Positions 1 through 10,441 of a DNA stretch of 26,156 nucleotides are shown here, in pieces. Within the stretch, counting starts at the first letter, position 1. Each line of letters begins with the position of its first letter. Under the pieces are notes generated by a model. The model was not told where the DNA came from. It did no database searches and saw only the letters and a program-made list of their open reading frames with translations. Source of the DNA: Dissophora ornata (Eukaryota; Mortierellomycota; Mortierellomycetes; Mortierellales; Mortierellaceae); contig MU617033.1 in NCBI GenBank assembly GCA_025201705.1, positions 1 through 26,156 on the forward strand, given 5' to 3'. The position numbers were made by a program, and so were the translations under genes.

Positions 1-142
1 AAGAGGAAAGAGAAAGTAAAACGAAAAAAAAAAGAAATGAAAGAAAACGAAAAACAAGAAAAAAGAAAAAAAAGAGGTCAGAAAGGGAAGACGGGTAACT
101 GATACCGCCATTTTCACTACATCAACAGTATCGTCACCAACA

Positions 143-266
143 GCATCATCATCAAAAACATCAGCATCATCAAAAGCATCATCATCAAAGGTATCACCAT
201 CAAAAGCATCACCATCAAAAGCATCACCATCAAAAGCACCACCATCAAAAGCACCACTATCAGAAG
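143..266. repeat. 15-bp minisatellite (ATCACCATCAAAAGC-type units)
   Basis: About six imperfect copies of a 15-bp unit, built on CAT/CAA triplets, lie head to tail; the left copies are more degenerate. Because 15 is divisible by three, the stretch stays open in more than one frame: one + frame reads repeated SPSKA, another repeated TIKSI, and the - strand reads FDGDA-like units. That makes frame-based coding calls here unreliable. It lies just upstream of a convincing intron (347-427) and may be in an intron, an exon or non-coding DNA. Confidence 0.85.
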
Positions 267-317
267 TACCAATGAAACCACAGAAGCGGTAACAGCAACA
301 ATAGCGAAAGCACTTCA

Positions 318-514
318 GTGGAGGTCCCCTGGCTCCTCTACGAAAGGTAAATATCCCAACTTTCGTAGAACGATATCCGTTTGCACATACTGCATGCTAA
401 CATTTACTGCACACTTTGCAATTTTAGAAAGCACTTTCAGAGTTCCGCAAGAATATCGAGACAGCGAACAAGGGCCTGAAGGGCGCATGCGTGGCAGTCT
501 TGGCGATGCATTAG
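318..514 (+). CDS. Possible 3'-terminal exons of a gene entering from the left edge
   Basis: A good intron is visible at 347-427: donor GGTAAAT, a CTAAC branch site near 398-402, acceptor TTTTAG. The last exon would start at 428. In one frame it reads KALSEFRKNIETANKGLKG and then stops at 512-514; another frame also stays open, to a stop at 520-522. A poly(A) signal, AATAAA, follows at 560-565. A further acceptor (CACTTCAG, ending at 317) would give an exon 318-346 in the first frame, and the purine-rich DNA at 1-93 could be an upstream Lys/Arg-rich exon ending at a GTAACT donor; the minisatellite would then be intronic. Intron and poly(A) site are fairly solid; the reading frame is not resolved and I do not recognise the product. 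The 5' part is outside the window. Confidence 0.35.
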
Positions 515-559
515 GCCACTGAGTTAGGGTCTATCTTGGTGCTTGTGAAGCGCGCTCTA

Positions 560-565
560 AATAAA
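560..565 (+). terminator. Poly(A) signal AATAAA
   Basis: AATAAA lies 38-46 nt beyond the two candidate stops of the left-edge + strand gene, the usual distance. It supports a + strand transcript ending here. Confidence 0.45.
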
Positions 566-992
566 AATCAGATTTTCAGTTGGGACCTGAACCTGGAGCA
601 CTATGAATGATTGTCAACGCTCACCGGGAAATGGAAATGCACTCCTTTTTATCTCACTTTTCAAAGGTTTGCTCTGTGTCGAGGTTTCTTGTCTGCTTTT
701 GATATCAACTCAATATTGCACACAAGGTGGAAGTGCAGGTTCACCTTTGGAACCTTGACACGACTTTCTTCCTCTGAATTACCAAGTTTGGATGACTTTT
801 CGGTTCTTTGCTGTTATGCCGTGTTTTATTTTCTTTGGCGGTGAACAGCCTTTGTAGGATGCCATGCTCCATGGCCGCTTTTGTTTATTTGAATGCGAAA
901 TATGCCATATGCAATATGCAAATGCTTTTTTTTTACTACAGTAATAAAGGTCTCTATGGGAGTGATGATGATATGATTTATGCGTGGGAATC
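566..992. other. Intergenic, convergent 3' ends
   Basis: No gene is supported here. The stretch separates the 3' end of the left-edge + strand gene from the stop codon of the - strand NOP4 gene. A TTTATT at 884-889 (AATAAA on the - strand) is a suitable NOP4 poly(A) signal about 104 nt past its stop. Short open frames are AT-rich and show no recognisable domain. Confidence 0.6.
884..889 (-). terminator. Probable NOP4 poly(A) signal
   Basis: AATAAA on the - strand, about 104 nt past the NOP4 stop. Confidence 0.4.
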
Positions 993-3900
993 TCAGTCGC
1001 GTCCTCGACCGCGTCCTCCTCGTCCGCCCCTTGCACCGCCCCGTCCCCCGCGACCTCCGCGGTCGCTGCCACCGCCCCGTCCTCCACGGCCTCCGAAACC
1101 CCCGCGACCCCCGCGATCACTTCCACCTCCACGACCTCCACGGAAGCCACCACGGCCACTGCTAGGTCCACCTCGGGAGCTGTCACCGAATCCGCCTCGG
1201 GAGCCGCCTCCAAATCCACCTCTGGATCCACCGCGTGGTCCGCCCCGGGAACTACCCCTGGAGCCATCCCTGGACCCTCCACGGTCACTTCCACCACGAC
1301 CTCTGCCGCCCCGGAATCCTCCTCTGGATTCACGGCCACTATCTCGCCCACCGCCTTCGTGTATAGATTTCCATGCGCGCCTCTTCTGTTCTGGCTCCTC
1401 TTCTACTTCTTCCATCTCTTCGTCCTCACCTCTCTTGCGTTTGGCTACTCTCCTGGTCTCACGTTCATCTCTCTGCTTGTTGACCATCACATTCTCGATC
1501 GAAAACTCGACGATCAGACATTTCTTCTCACCAAACAGTGAGGGGTTGTTGTTCAACCACCGAAGGCCTGCCAACGCATGAGCATGTGTCGAATATTCCA
1601 AAAATCCGTATCCCTTGGATCGCAATTGCTGCGTGCCCGCATCGACACGGTCCTTAGATCGAACAACCTTGGCCTGCTTCACGAAAACAAGCTTGTCCCA
1701 GCCCTCCGCCTGCTCCTCCTTTGAAAGGTGAGCTCGCTTGCCGTCCTTGACTTCATTCTTAAACTTCTGGATAGCCTGCACTCCCAACTTGCGGAGTTCC
1801 TTCTCATCCATCTTTAATGGTAAGTTACGGATCGATAGACGGGTCTTGGAGATGAAAAGAGAAGGGTTGCGAGCGAGCAAGGCTCGACGGGCCGAGAAAG
1901 ATGCCTGGCGCTTAGAGAGCTCGCCGGGAAGAATAGCCGCCGCAGCGGGAGAGTCCGGAAAGATGACACCCTCACGCATCAGATACAAGTTCCTGCGATC
2001 CTCACGCTCACGCTTGTGCTGTCCAGCCTCCAATAGATTCACGGCTGACGTTTTGTCGACAGCACGGACAACATTCAAGACACGTCCGTTGAGAGTAAAC
2101 TTGACAGCAAGGTCCTCGGGCAGGTCTGGCTGCAAGATAGTTTGCTTCACAAAGTTGTTCTTCTTCTTCTTGTCGTTCTCTGCCTGAATTGGGTTGACGA
2201 TGGCGGAAACCTTATTAGCCTCAGCCATGCAGTTGTCAGCAGCACCCTTGTTGAAGTAGCAGACGAATCCTGTTCCTCGAGAGCGTCCAGTATCGTGGTC
2301 CATCGTCACTCGGCAGTAGCGAATCTTTCCCCAATGACGGAAACTAGTGGTCCGATAACATAGAGTTAACACGTTGAATATCAAACATTCCATCAAAAAC
2401 AGCGATTTGTTCTATGTTGGGATCATTACAGTTCGAAGAGGTCATCCTTTGTTGCCTCGAAATCCAGATTGCGGATAAACAGAGTCGTTCCTTCACTTGG
2501 ATCGGGAAGGACCATTTTGTCTACAAGTAAGCAAGGTTAAGAGGTGGCAATTAGATAGAGCCAAAAGAATCATGGGCACGCAGATCATTGTCACTAGTCA
2601 GCGCTATTGTTGAAATCAGATTTGGGACTTACTCTGCTCCTTTTCTTCGGCTTCCTCAGCGTCGAGAGCAGCCAAGGCGGCTGCATCCTCCTCCTCTGCG
2701 TCCATTTCTTCATCAGAGTCTTCAGCTTCCTCGTCATCGCTATCCTTCAAGTGATCCAAGTCAAGTTCATCATTGTCCTCTTCGTCATCCTCTTCTCCAT
2801 CCTCGTTTTCCTCGTCTTCTTCATCTTCCTCGTCTTCTTCATTTTCCTCATCCTCATTATCAGCAGAAGCATCCTCCATCTCAACATCCTGATCATCTCC
2901 ATTTTCTTCCGCTGCTACAGGTGCCTCTTCCGTTGGGGCTTGCGCCTCTGCCTCTTCAAAGCGATCCTTCGCCAGCGCCCAATCCACAGCGATCACACGA
3001 CCATGGTGCTCAGTACCGTTCAGCGCCGCAACTGCTTTCTCTGTCGCATCCAGATTCTCCATTTGCACAAATCCGAATCCACGCAACGGTCCTCCCTCGA
3101 ATTTACGGGGCAAGTTGACCTCATGAACGGTGCCGAATTTAGTGAAGAGTGCTCGCAACTCTGACTCTCTGTACTTCCAGGGCAAGTTACGAACGATCAA
3201 TCGGCAACGCTTGTATACCGATGGCGAAGCCAAGAGAGTCGCATGGAGGGCGCATCCCTTGAAGATATGTCCGTCCAAAGCCTGGACTGCCTGTGCAGCT
3301 AATGCAGCTGTGTTATAGATAACGTGGGCTATAGATCGTTGCATATCACAACAGAGCATTGGTTAGAACCGAGTCTCATGAATATAGCTCTCCAGTCGTG
3401 AAGGGAAGCGAACGATCTGACTGTGTTTCTTCTCTTCATTCCTCATACCTGTCCCTTCCTCAATGGCTTCTTCCTTCTTCTCCTCTCCTTCTGGCGCCTT
3501 GGCGATAACTGGGTAGATGACCTCCTTGACGTCTCCAACCTTGCGCACCTTTTTATAGATATGCTTCTTGGTGATGTCTTTGCCCAATCCCTTTAATATG
3601 ACGGTTTGGAAAGAGTAGCTAGACAATCAGATGAATAGCGTTAGAGCGACGCATCAGCATTTCATTCGAGATCGGATACCCCTGACGGACCACATGTACA
3701 GATCACACGGATTCGAAACGCCATACTTCTTCTCTTTTGGTTCCTCTGGTGATTCTGCAGCCTCCTTGGTCTTCTTGGGCTTATCAGTCTTAGGTTTAGG
3801 CTTAATCTCTCTCTTTGGCTTGTCCTCGCCGTCATCTATACAGCAAACATAAAAAAAATATTCGTTAGTCGACCAGTGTCTAGTAGCAGACGCACTTCCA

Positions 3901-4341
3901 GATCAATTGTGCCACAGGCCACGTCAAAAAGAAACACGTACGAGACTTCTTGACAGCCTTCTCCATGATAAGGGGCTTCTGTTTCAAGAACTTGACGCCT
4001 CTCAGTTCTGTGATAGCCTTGTCTGCATCGTCCGGCAACACGAATTGTACAAATCCATATCCCTTGTTCTTGGGTGGCGCCTTGGAGGCAGCAGCAGCCG
4101 CTTCAGCGATGCCCTTCTTGCCGTCATCTTCTGCAGCAGTTTGCTCAGCGCTACGGTCTAGGACCACGAAGCATGATCGTACGGGTCCGACCTCAGAGAA
4201 AAAGGCCTCCAGTTGAGCACTGGTGGCGTCGTAAGGCAGTCCGCGAACGAAAAGGGTTGACTTGCTAGTGTTCTCTGCTGGTTCTGTTGTGGTAGGGGTC
4301 GTGGCGGTATCGGCCACGGCGGGTGCTGACGTGTCCGACAT
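993..4341 (-). CDS. NOP4: Nop4/RBM28-like multi-RRM ribosome biogenesis protein with RGG tail
   Basis: Six exons: 4341-3942, 3835-3709, 3618-3449, 3328-2633, 2520-2430 and 2343-993. They join in phase to 944 residues, and the first three introns carry CTAAC branch sites. Domains: RRM1 (RNP2 TLFVRG at 29-34, RNP1 KGYGFVQF at 93-100); a degenerate RRM-like unit around 178-266 (TVILKGL...HVIYNTAALAAQA); an RRM with RLIVRNL and GFGFVQM (about 275-352); a Glu/Asp tract (355-464); an RRM with TLFIRN (about 476-590, RNP1-like GTGFVCYF); a last RRM with LSIRNL and KGYGFLEY (662-776); a Lys/Arg patch (around 795-818); and an RGG/GGFRGG tail (834-944). This order matches yeast Nop4 and animal RBM28, nucleolar proteins needed for 60S (27S pre-rRNA) maturation. 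RGG tails usually bind RNA and are arginine-methylated, but yeast Nop4 is not known for one. Start 4341 opens directly into RRM1. The gene lies head-to-tail behind the gene at 4674-6620. Confidence 0.93.
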
Positions 4342-4673
4342 TATGTATTTGTTAGGGTGGAGGGTAGGGAGATGATGGGAGTGGGGAGGAACGATGCTGG
4401 GCTAGCGATGCAGTAAAAAAAATAGTACCAACTACCGCACAAACTCAAAGTAGCTTGAGGCAGGAAAAAAAAAAAAAAAAGACAAAATGTAAACACACGT
4501 CACGTGAACGACTGCTTTATTCGCTTTATTCTACATTTCGGTCAACCAGGCACCAAGACGCGTCTTTCTGTAGACTACGCGCGGAAGGATGAATTTCTTT
4601 ATTTCCTACTGGCCTATGCCTCAACCATTTGCAAGAATATCCGCTGTTACTGCACAAGTACAGATGTAACATT
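4342..4673 (-). promoter_or_regulatory. NOP4 upstream region with T-tract and CACGTG box
   Basis: This 332-bp spacer separates the stop of the upstream - strand gene from the NOP4 start. Read on the - strand it holds a run of about 16 T (4465-4481) and a C/T-rich leader just before the ATG, a common fungal promoter style. A CACGTG palindrome (4501-4506) is a potential bHLH site. TTTATT at 4516-4521, 4525-4530 and 4598-4603 could be poly(A) signals for the upstream gene. None of these is proven functional. Confidence 0.4.
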
Positions 4674-6620
4674 TCACCCTAGCAATGCCCTCGAAACCTT
4701 TTCCTTCATCCTCGCACACGCCAATTTTCCTTGATCGGTTGTGCTGCCATAGTCGCCGCTTCCTTCCTGCAGTCTCAAAGGACCCACTGTCTTTTCCATC
4801 TTGTCTCCTGCCAGGCGCGCCAGAATGTCGTTGGAGGTGTCCTCAGACGGCGATGAACTTCCGCTGTCCAAATGGTCCTTAAGTCCACCTACGACGCTCT
4901 CAACAAACCAAGACGCAAACGCATTAGAGGTGTCTTCGTTGCGTTGAATGAAGCTCAATCCACGCGGACCTTCAGTTGCCTTTGGGGACATTCCCTGGCT
5001 CCATTCCTTGCTGTCCTTCTTCTCATCCTCAGCGTGGTACTGATTCGACTCAGTCACAACGTTAACACCAAGACCTTCATTTTCACCGCCGACGCCGTTC
5101 TGATCGTCCGACTCAGATGGCTGATGCTGCTTTTGCCCCTGTATTGTGGTCTTCAAGGGCGCCGTGAGCTTCGGCAACCCAATCAAACCGCGGAGCTCAC
5201 CCACTAAAAACTCTTTGCCCTGATCTAACCGCTTCCAAACCAATCTCATGAATTCGCCGGTAAACTCTCTCCAGTGACTATTGAAACAATCCAGTGCCAG
5301 CTTGCCGACCCGAGGGTCCCAAATAGACTGGAGATCGATTGAACCGTCCGGGTGGATCAAACTCTTCACATCGGCCTCGAACATTTTCCGCGCTTCAGCG
5401 TCATCACCGTTCGCGTCCCTGCTGTCAATATGAGCGACCGAGCCTGGAGAACAGAGCCAGATGAGAAGGTTCCGGATATCTGCACGAGTCTGAAGGACGA
5501 CGGGCGTGAGGAGCGTATTGAGAACTGAGGTTAAGATCGAGACTCGTGAAACGCCCTTTGGTCCTGAGGCGCGCAGGAGTCGTAGCTGTTGATCAACTCC
5601 TTCGTATTGCGATTCTAACTCGAGTTTGGACACAGCAAAGTTCTCAACCACGTCTTCGTATGGTGCGATTCCGTCGCTTAGAACTAGTCCCCCGACGATC
5701 TGGGACATGATTTCTTCCATGGCTGCGGTGTGGTCATCCGCTATCTGCTCGATGACGGACTGCAGCTCTGCGAGATCTGGATCGCTAGTCGTATTGTCCT
5801 CTTCGTGTTGGCCTTTGCTATCATCCAATATATGGTCCATAGGCTCTGGGACCGGTAGAAGATTGGCTCCAGTAACTGGCGGAGAGGCGAAGAGATGTGC
5901 TTCCCTATCGTGGTCAGGCAAGTCCGCTTTACGTGCGACGCTGTGCACGTCAGATTTTTCATCGTCGCCTTTGGAGAAACGCTTGCGATGTATGTGCCGC
6001 CGATGGCGAACACTCTTCGATTCATGGCGACGGCGACCACCAGGTGCTGCTGACCCTCGGTTGATTCCTGATACAGCCAAGGCAGTAAAAACATAATAGA
6101 AATTAGTAATACTATTGAGGGTCGTGGGTGTGGCCTCTGCTACTACTTGTTCTCTCTATCTCTCACCTGCAGACTTTTTGCGGTCCTGAGCATCGTCTTC
6201 TCCAGCACTCTTCCTCTCATCGCCGTCATCTTCATTCCCCTCTTCTTCATGGTGCACACGCTTTGGGCCGCTTGCTTCCTTCATTTGTAAGACCGTCTGA
6301 CCGTGTTCTTTCTCGATATCAGAGATGTCATCACCCTCACCATCACCGTCTTGGATCGCATCAATGACATGTGGTGTGGTAATCTCAACAGACGGTAGCA
6401 CCGTTGGCACAGCTGCAAAGATGGGTGAAAGGGACGTCGTTGCTGTCGATTCCTCCGATAAAAACAAAAAAGAAGTGGGAATGGATTCGGGGGTATTTGT
6501 TAAACCCTTCGATGGCATGTTAACGTTGCCACTCTTGTGTGGAAAAATAGCTCGACCTGCTCCATAGAGCACGACACCGAGCAGTACCGGGACTAGCAAT
6601 AATAACAGTAGCAGTGCCAT
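4674..6620 (-). CDS. Membrane-anchored protein of unknown function
   Basis: Two exons, 6620-6167 and 6067-4674, join in phase (donor GTGAGA, CTAAT branch site, acceptor TATCAG) to 615 residues. The N-terminus is a strongly hydrophobic segment (about residues 3-24, Leu-rich, ending GVVLYGAGRAIF), so the protein is probably inserted in or exported through the ER membrane, as a signal anchor or uncleaved signal peptide. An acidic, Ser/Thr-rich region follows, then an Arg/His-rich cluster (about 163-181) and a predicted helical region (about 245-430) with stretches such as VSILTSVLNTLLTPVVLQT and LALDCFNSHWREFTGEFMR. The C-terminal 150 or so residues are low-complexity and charged. I do not recognise the family. 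The helical core loosely suggests an armadillo-like scaffold, but I saw no decisive motif. The 6620 start places the hydrophobic segment right at the N-terminus. Confidence 0.8.
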
Positions 6621-7867
6621 TGTTGTTGGTCTCTCCTCTACGTTATTTCGATTTGCTGCGCTTTAAAGCGAGTGGGAAAGACAAGATGGGAGGGTTGAAA
6701 GCAAGGAAATGAAGAACATGAAAGGGCGTGAAGTAGTCGATGCTGACGAATGAAAGCTTATAAATTGGAGACTTTACCAGTTAGGGGATGGCCCTGGGCC
6801 AATATGGAACGTGTTGTAGACGTAAAGATATCTCAGGGACCTTCGTGTTGGTCTACGCTAGAACATGAAAAGGGGCGCGGGAGTTCTTCAACATGACAAT
6901 ATGCAATCCGCATGAAAGACGCGTCTCAAAAGATATGAATCGCTATCTCGTTTTTCTAGGCCGAGTGCTTTAGACCTCTCCAACAGCACGCTGACGAGAA
7001 ATACCATCCATAACTCGACTAAGCTATAACGAGTGGATAGCTGGGCGGAACGTTTCTGATATTCACCAAGAGCAATGGCATTGGGGGACACTTTTCAAGC
7101 GAGTTAAGAATCGTCTAGGACAAGAGAACAGCGGCTCTTGAATCTGGATGCGGTAGAGAAACACTCTGCCTGGCTTAGTTAGTCTTCTCAATAAAGGACA
7201 TGCATGCACACTTGTATATTTTATGACACGCATCTATCAAGGTTTAGGCTGTTTGATCGCTCTGTTCCTGAATTTAGTCCGTGATTGGGATGTGGGCTGT
7301 GGCATCTTCAGGTGGGAAAGCAAAGAAAGTGGTGCCGGGACGAAGGATTCGCTGTTCCCTCTTGCTGTGAGATTAGCAGAAGCCCAGTTGCATTCATAGT
7401 GGTCTTTTAGTTGTGAGTGCTTGGATAGATATGGCGGCAGATCCTCCGCGCAACTGCCAATGAGCGCAGCAGATCGACTGCTCCTCACCGGCGTCCGCCA
7501 ACCCCAGGCTTTGATGTCAATGGGTGCAGCAATGGGTGGGCTGGGTCATGCAGGTCGGTCGACGCACAGAGTGACGAGAAAGAATACAGTGAGCCCTTGT
7601 CATTGTTTTCGTTGTTTACGCTTTTCTCTGGACGAAAGGACCTGTTCATGACCCCCGTTGTCATACATTTTCCTTTTATTTTTTTTAGTCGATGTTGTTT
7701 GTTGTTGTCCTTCGCGCACATGTTCTCGGCCCGGTCCTCTACACCTCTTTCTCTTTCTCTCCTTCTCCCGGTCTTTCTGATTCATACAACTCAGTGGTGC
7801 TGAATCCCACTTTCATTCCTTCATCATCTACTTTCTGCTAGTTGAATCCAACTAGCAAAAAAAAAAA
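6621..7867. other. Intergenic region between divergent genes
   Basis: These 1,247 bp separate a - strand gene (start 6620) from a + strand gene (start 7868), so they should hold both promoters. A TTATAA at 6758-6763 lies about 140 nt upstream of the - strand start. A C/T-rich tract (about 7738-7795) precedes the + strand gene. The stretch 7421-7590 looks slightly coding-like on the + strand (a peptide beginning MDRYGGRSSAQLPMSAADR), but the opposite strand is open too and no domain is recognisable, so I do not call a gene. Confidence 0.5.
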
Positions 7868-10081
7868 ATGGGCACTACAACTACAGCCGCGGCCGCGTTT
7901 CGAGACGACGTCCTCTTTGTCCAATACTCAAATCCCTCCAATAATTTTGGAACGCTGTATGCAATCTATCCTCAACAACAGCCAAATGGTGGAGGCGTAG
8001 CCAGCATGTACAGCGCACATAACAACAGCACCAGCAACAACACCAACACTTTGGTCTTCTCTGCTCAGACGATTCTTGGGAGCAACATTGGTAGCGGTAT
8101 CTCCGGCAATTCCTCTATCCGTTCTAGCATGGTTTCAACCAGCTCTATGGACGCGAGCCAGCAAGGGTTTCGACATGATCTCCTCCTATCGTTCAGCTCT
8201 ATTGCAGCAACTACTACACCTCTAGCCTTGGTCCGCTTGGTGCCGCAACCCCCCTATATTGGCGACGGCGATGTTCGATACGGTAGAACAGCTTGGGGCT
8301 ATGTGTCTGAGACTCAGAGTGATATGCTTGTCTCGAATAACGTGACGGGACTCTGGATGGTCTCTGGCAACTCTTTGGGATCAAAGTCAAGTTCTTCAAC
8401 GTATTCGACGCTGGAAGGGTCTGCTATGTATGAGCTGTACACGGATGGATTAGGTGTATATGCGGTGCAGAAGATCGATGTATCTTCAGAGGATGGAATG
8501 GCACGTCCGATTAGCCGTTTATTGTGGACACGGCTTGTAGGGACGCTAGATGGGACCGCGAGTCCTAAGATGGTGCGATTTTTGGATGGCAGTACTTATG
8601 ATGGGGTGGTTGTGGGAGGCTGCGCCGCTTCTCCGCAATTGACGTGTTTGGTCTTTTTTAACGACGCGGGGACGGTGTTGGTAAGAAGCGAAAGGCTGCA
8701 AACACGGCAGATATCAGTATTTGCAGACAGTAAGAAGAGATAGCTGACGATACTCTCATTGACATTGACATTACTTCAACAGGTGTCAACAACCACGTCC
8801 TTTGACTCAACAAGTTGTCTCGCTGCAGGTTTGTCCAGCACTGCCACGCAGTAATATGACATGTGTCCCCTCCTTTTCTTTTCTATGGCAGCTGATACGA
8901 TAAGTCTTCAATTCTCGTTGCAGACAGTGGCTCTATCGTGATGGTAACATCCGCCCAAACCTGGACTTTCAACTACGATGCCGTGACCTCATCAACTGTG
9001 GCGGGGACATGGACGGCGCAGGTGACACAGCCTAGCACGAGGAGCACGGTCCTCGCATGCGCTGCCAAAGACCAGACATTCTACACCATCCAGAAAGGTG
9101 AGCAGAGCATAACTTGAGGCACATACCAAGAATTCATATTATTGTAGTAAAAAACTGCTAAGCTGGTAAACGATTACATACGTTTTTTTAGGCGAAGGCG
9201 TGGTGCCTTCCATCAGCACACTTGACTTCAGCAACACAACCACCTGGATTTGGCAATCCCCCAGTCTTGTCCAAACATCTAACTCAAACGGGAGTGGCAG
9301 CAGCGGTAGTGGCCACAGAGGAGTGTCGCCTACAGTCATAGCCATCCTCGTCATCGTCATCGCCGTGGTTGTCGGCGCCGCAGTCTATCTCTGGATGCGG
9401 AAATCTAAAACAAAATCCCTCGGGCTCAGACAGACGACTACAATTGCACCCGGAACGCTGGTGTCCCCAGCTCCTATAAACAACAACGGTACGCTTGGCG
9501 CAGCGGCTGTGGCGATCCCACTTCAAACGATGAACCAAGCATCACAAAGCGGTGGCGGCAATAGTCCGTCGTCTGGAATCCCCATCAGTGCAGCATACTC
9601 CAACAGAACCTCATTACCTTTACAGCCTACTGGTACAGCGACAAGCGGTCCACCAGGGCCAGGATATCATATCATTTCGATGCCAGAGCAGCGCTCACCT
9701 CTTATTGCGACGTCATTGTCAGCTGCACCCTACCGACCCTTTGTGATCTCTTCCTCGCCCATTCCATCATCCTCAATGATTTCTTCGCCAATTATGATGA
9801 CCCATAGTCAGGCTCCGGGAGACAAGTATGAAGTCGACGAACAAGATGATGGCCGGCAAGGTCAGCAGCAAGGCGAAAGCAGTACCGGTGGGAGCGGCGA
9901 ACATGGCGAATCGTCAGGATCATCGTCATCGTTGCAAAGGTCGAGTAATATCTTGTATGCGGACGAGCCCTCGAGGCCACATCGAAACAGCCGTCCGTTA
10001 CAGGAAGTGCTCTCGCCGACCTTAGCGAACGCACAGCTTATCCTACAGCAATCTCAACATCATCACCGACATCCACAGTGA
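7868..10081 (+). CDS. Single-pass membrane protein, possible beta-propeller-like ectodomain
   Basis: Preferred model: exons 7868-8716, 8783-8828, 8924-9097 and 9192-10081, 652 residues. The start has a strong context (run of A before ATGGGC), and an in-frame stop lies just upstream at 7853-7855. The N-terminal part (1-400) has short strand-like repeats (LFVQYSNPSNNFGTLYAIYP; LWMVSGNSLG; ARPISRLLWTRLVGTLDG; AQTWTFNYDAV), suggesting a beta-rich, perhaps propeller-like, fold. A Ser/Gly linker precedes one transmembrane helix (about 404-424, VIAILVIVIAVVVGAAVYLW), then a basic stop-transfer (MRKSKTK) and a disordered, Ser/Pro/Gln-rich tail to 652. This resembles an exposed sensor or adhesin with a cytoplasmic tail, but no signal peptide is found at the chosen start. 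Exon structure at 8717-8923 is uncertain: omitting the 46-nt exon (8729 joined to 8924) gives 641 residues, also in frame. I do not recognise a named family. Confidence 0.75.
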
Positions 10082-10441
10082 GCTTGGCTTGCAATGGCGT
10101 GCACCGTTTTCGTCCCACTCCAACGACTGTTTCGATATTCATTCGCATATACCCATAACCCCATTTACCCCAATATCTACAAGGCGCATAATAAAAAATT
10201 GCAAAAGCACAATATCTCTCGTCTAGTGAGGCGGAGTGAGATCGAGATTGGGGATGGTTAGGCGAGGACGAGAGGTGAGAGGACAATGGTCAGTGTCGGG
10301 GCAAGCCCATTGAAATGCGAAGCAGTATGAAACATCACAACGTCTGTTCATGCGTGTAGTGTTCGAAATGAGGCAATGTATGCTTTTATTATCCGTATCG
10401 GGCGATCCAGCACTCCTTGGTAATCGTTCTCATTTTTGTTG
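10082..10441. other. Convergent 3' flanks with poly(A) signals
   Basis: This 360-bp spacer separates the tails of two convergent genes. AATAAA on the + strand (10190-10195) lies about 110 nt past the membrane-protein stop, and TTTATT (10385-10390, AATAAA on the - strand) lies about 52 nt past the auxilin stop. No coding sequence is supported. Confidence 0.6.

Noticed and set aside
808..1581. Long Pro/Arg- and Ser/Thr-rich open frames on the + strand (also 984-1541)
   Set aside because: They are the antisense of the NOP4 RGG-coding exon; the GC-rich repeats keep several frames open.
2588..3164. Two overlapping + strand open frames rich in His/Pro/Leu and Ile/Phe/Leu
   Set aside because: Antisense of the NOP4 acidic tract (GAA/GAG/GAT runs), with no domain.
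7421..7651. 76-codon + strand open frame starting MDRYGGRSSAQLP
   Set aside because: The opposite strand (7237-7488) is also open; no splice partners, no family and no clear transcription signals.
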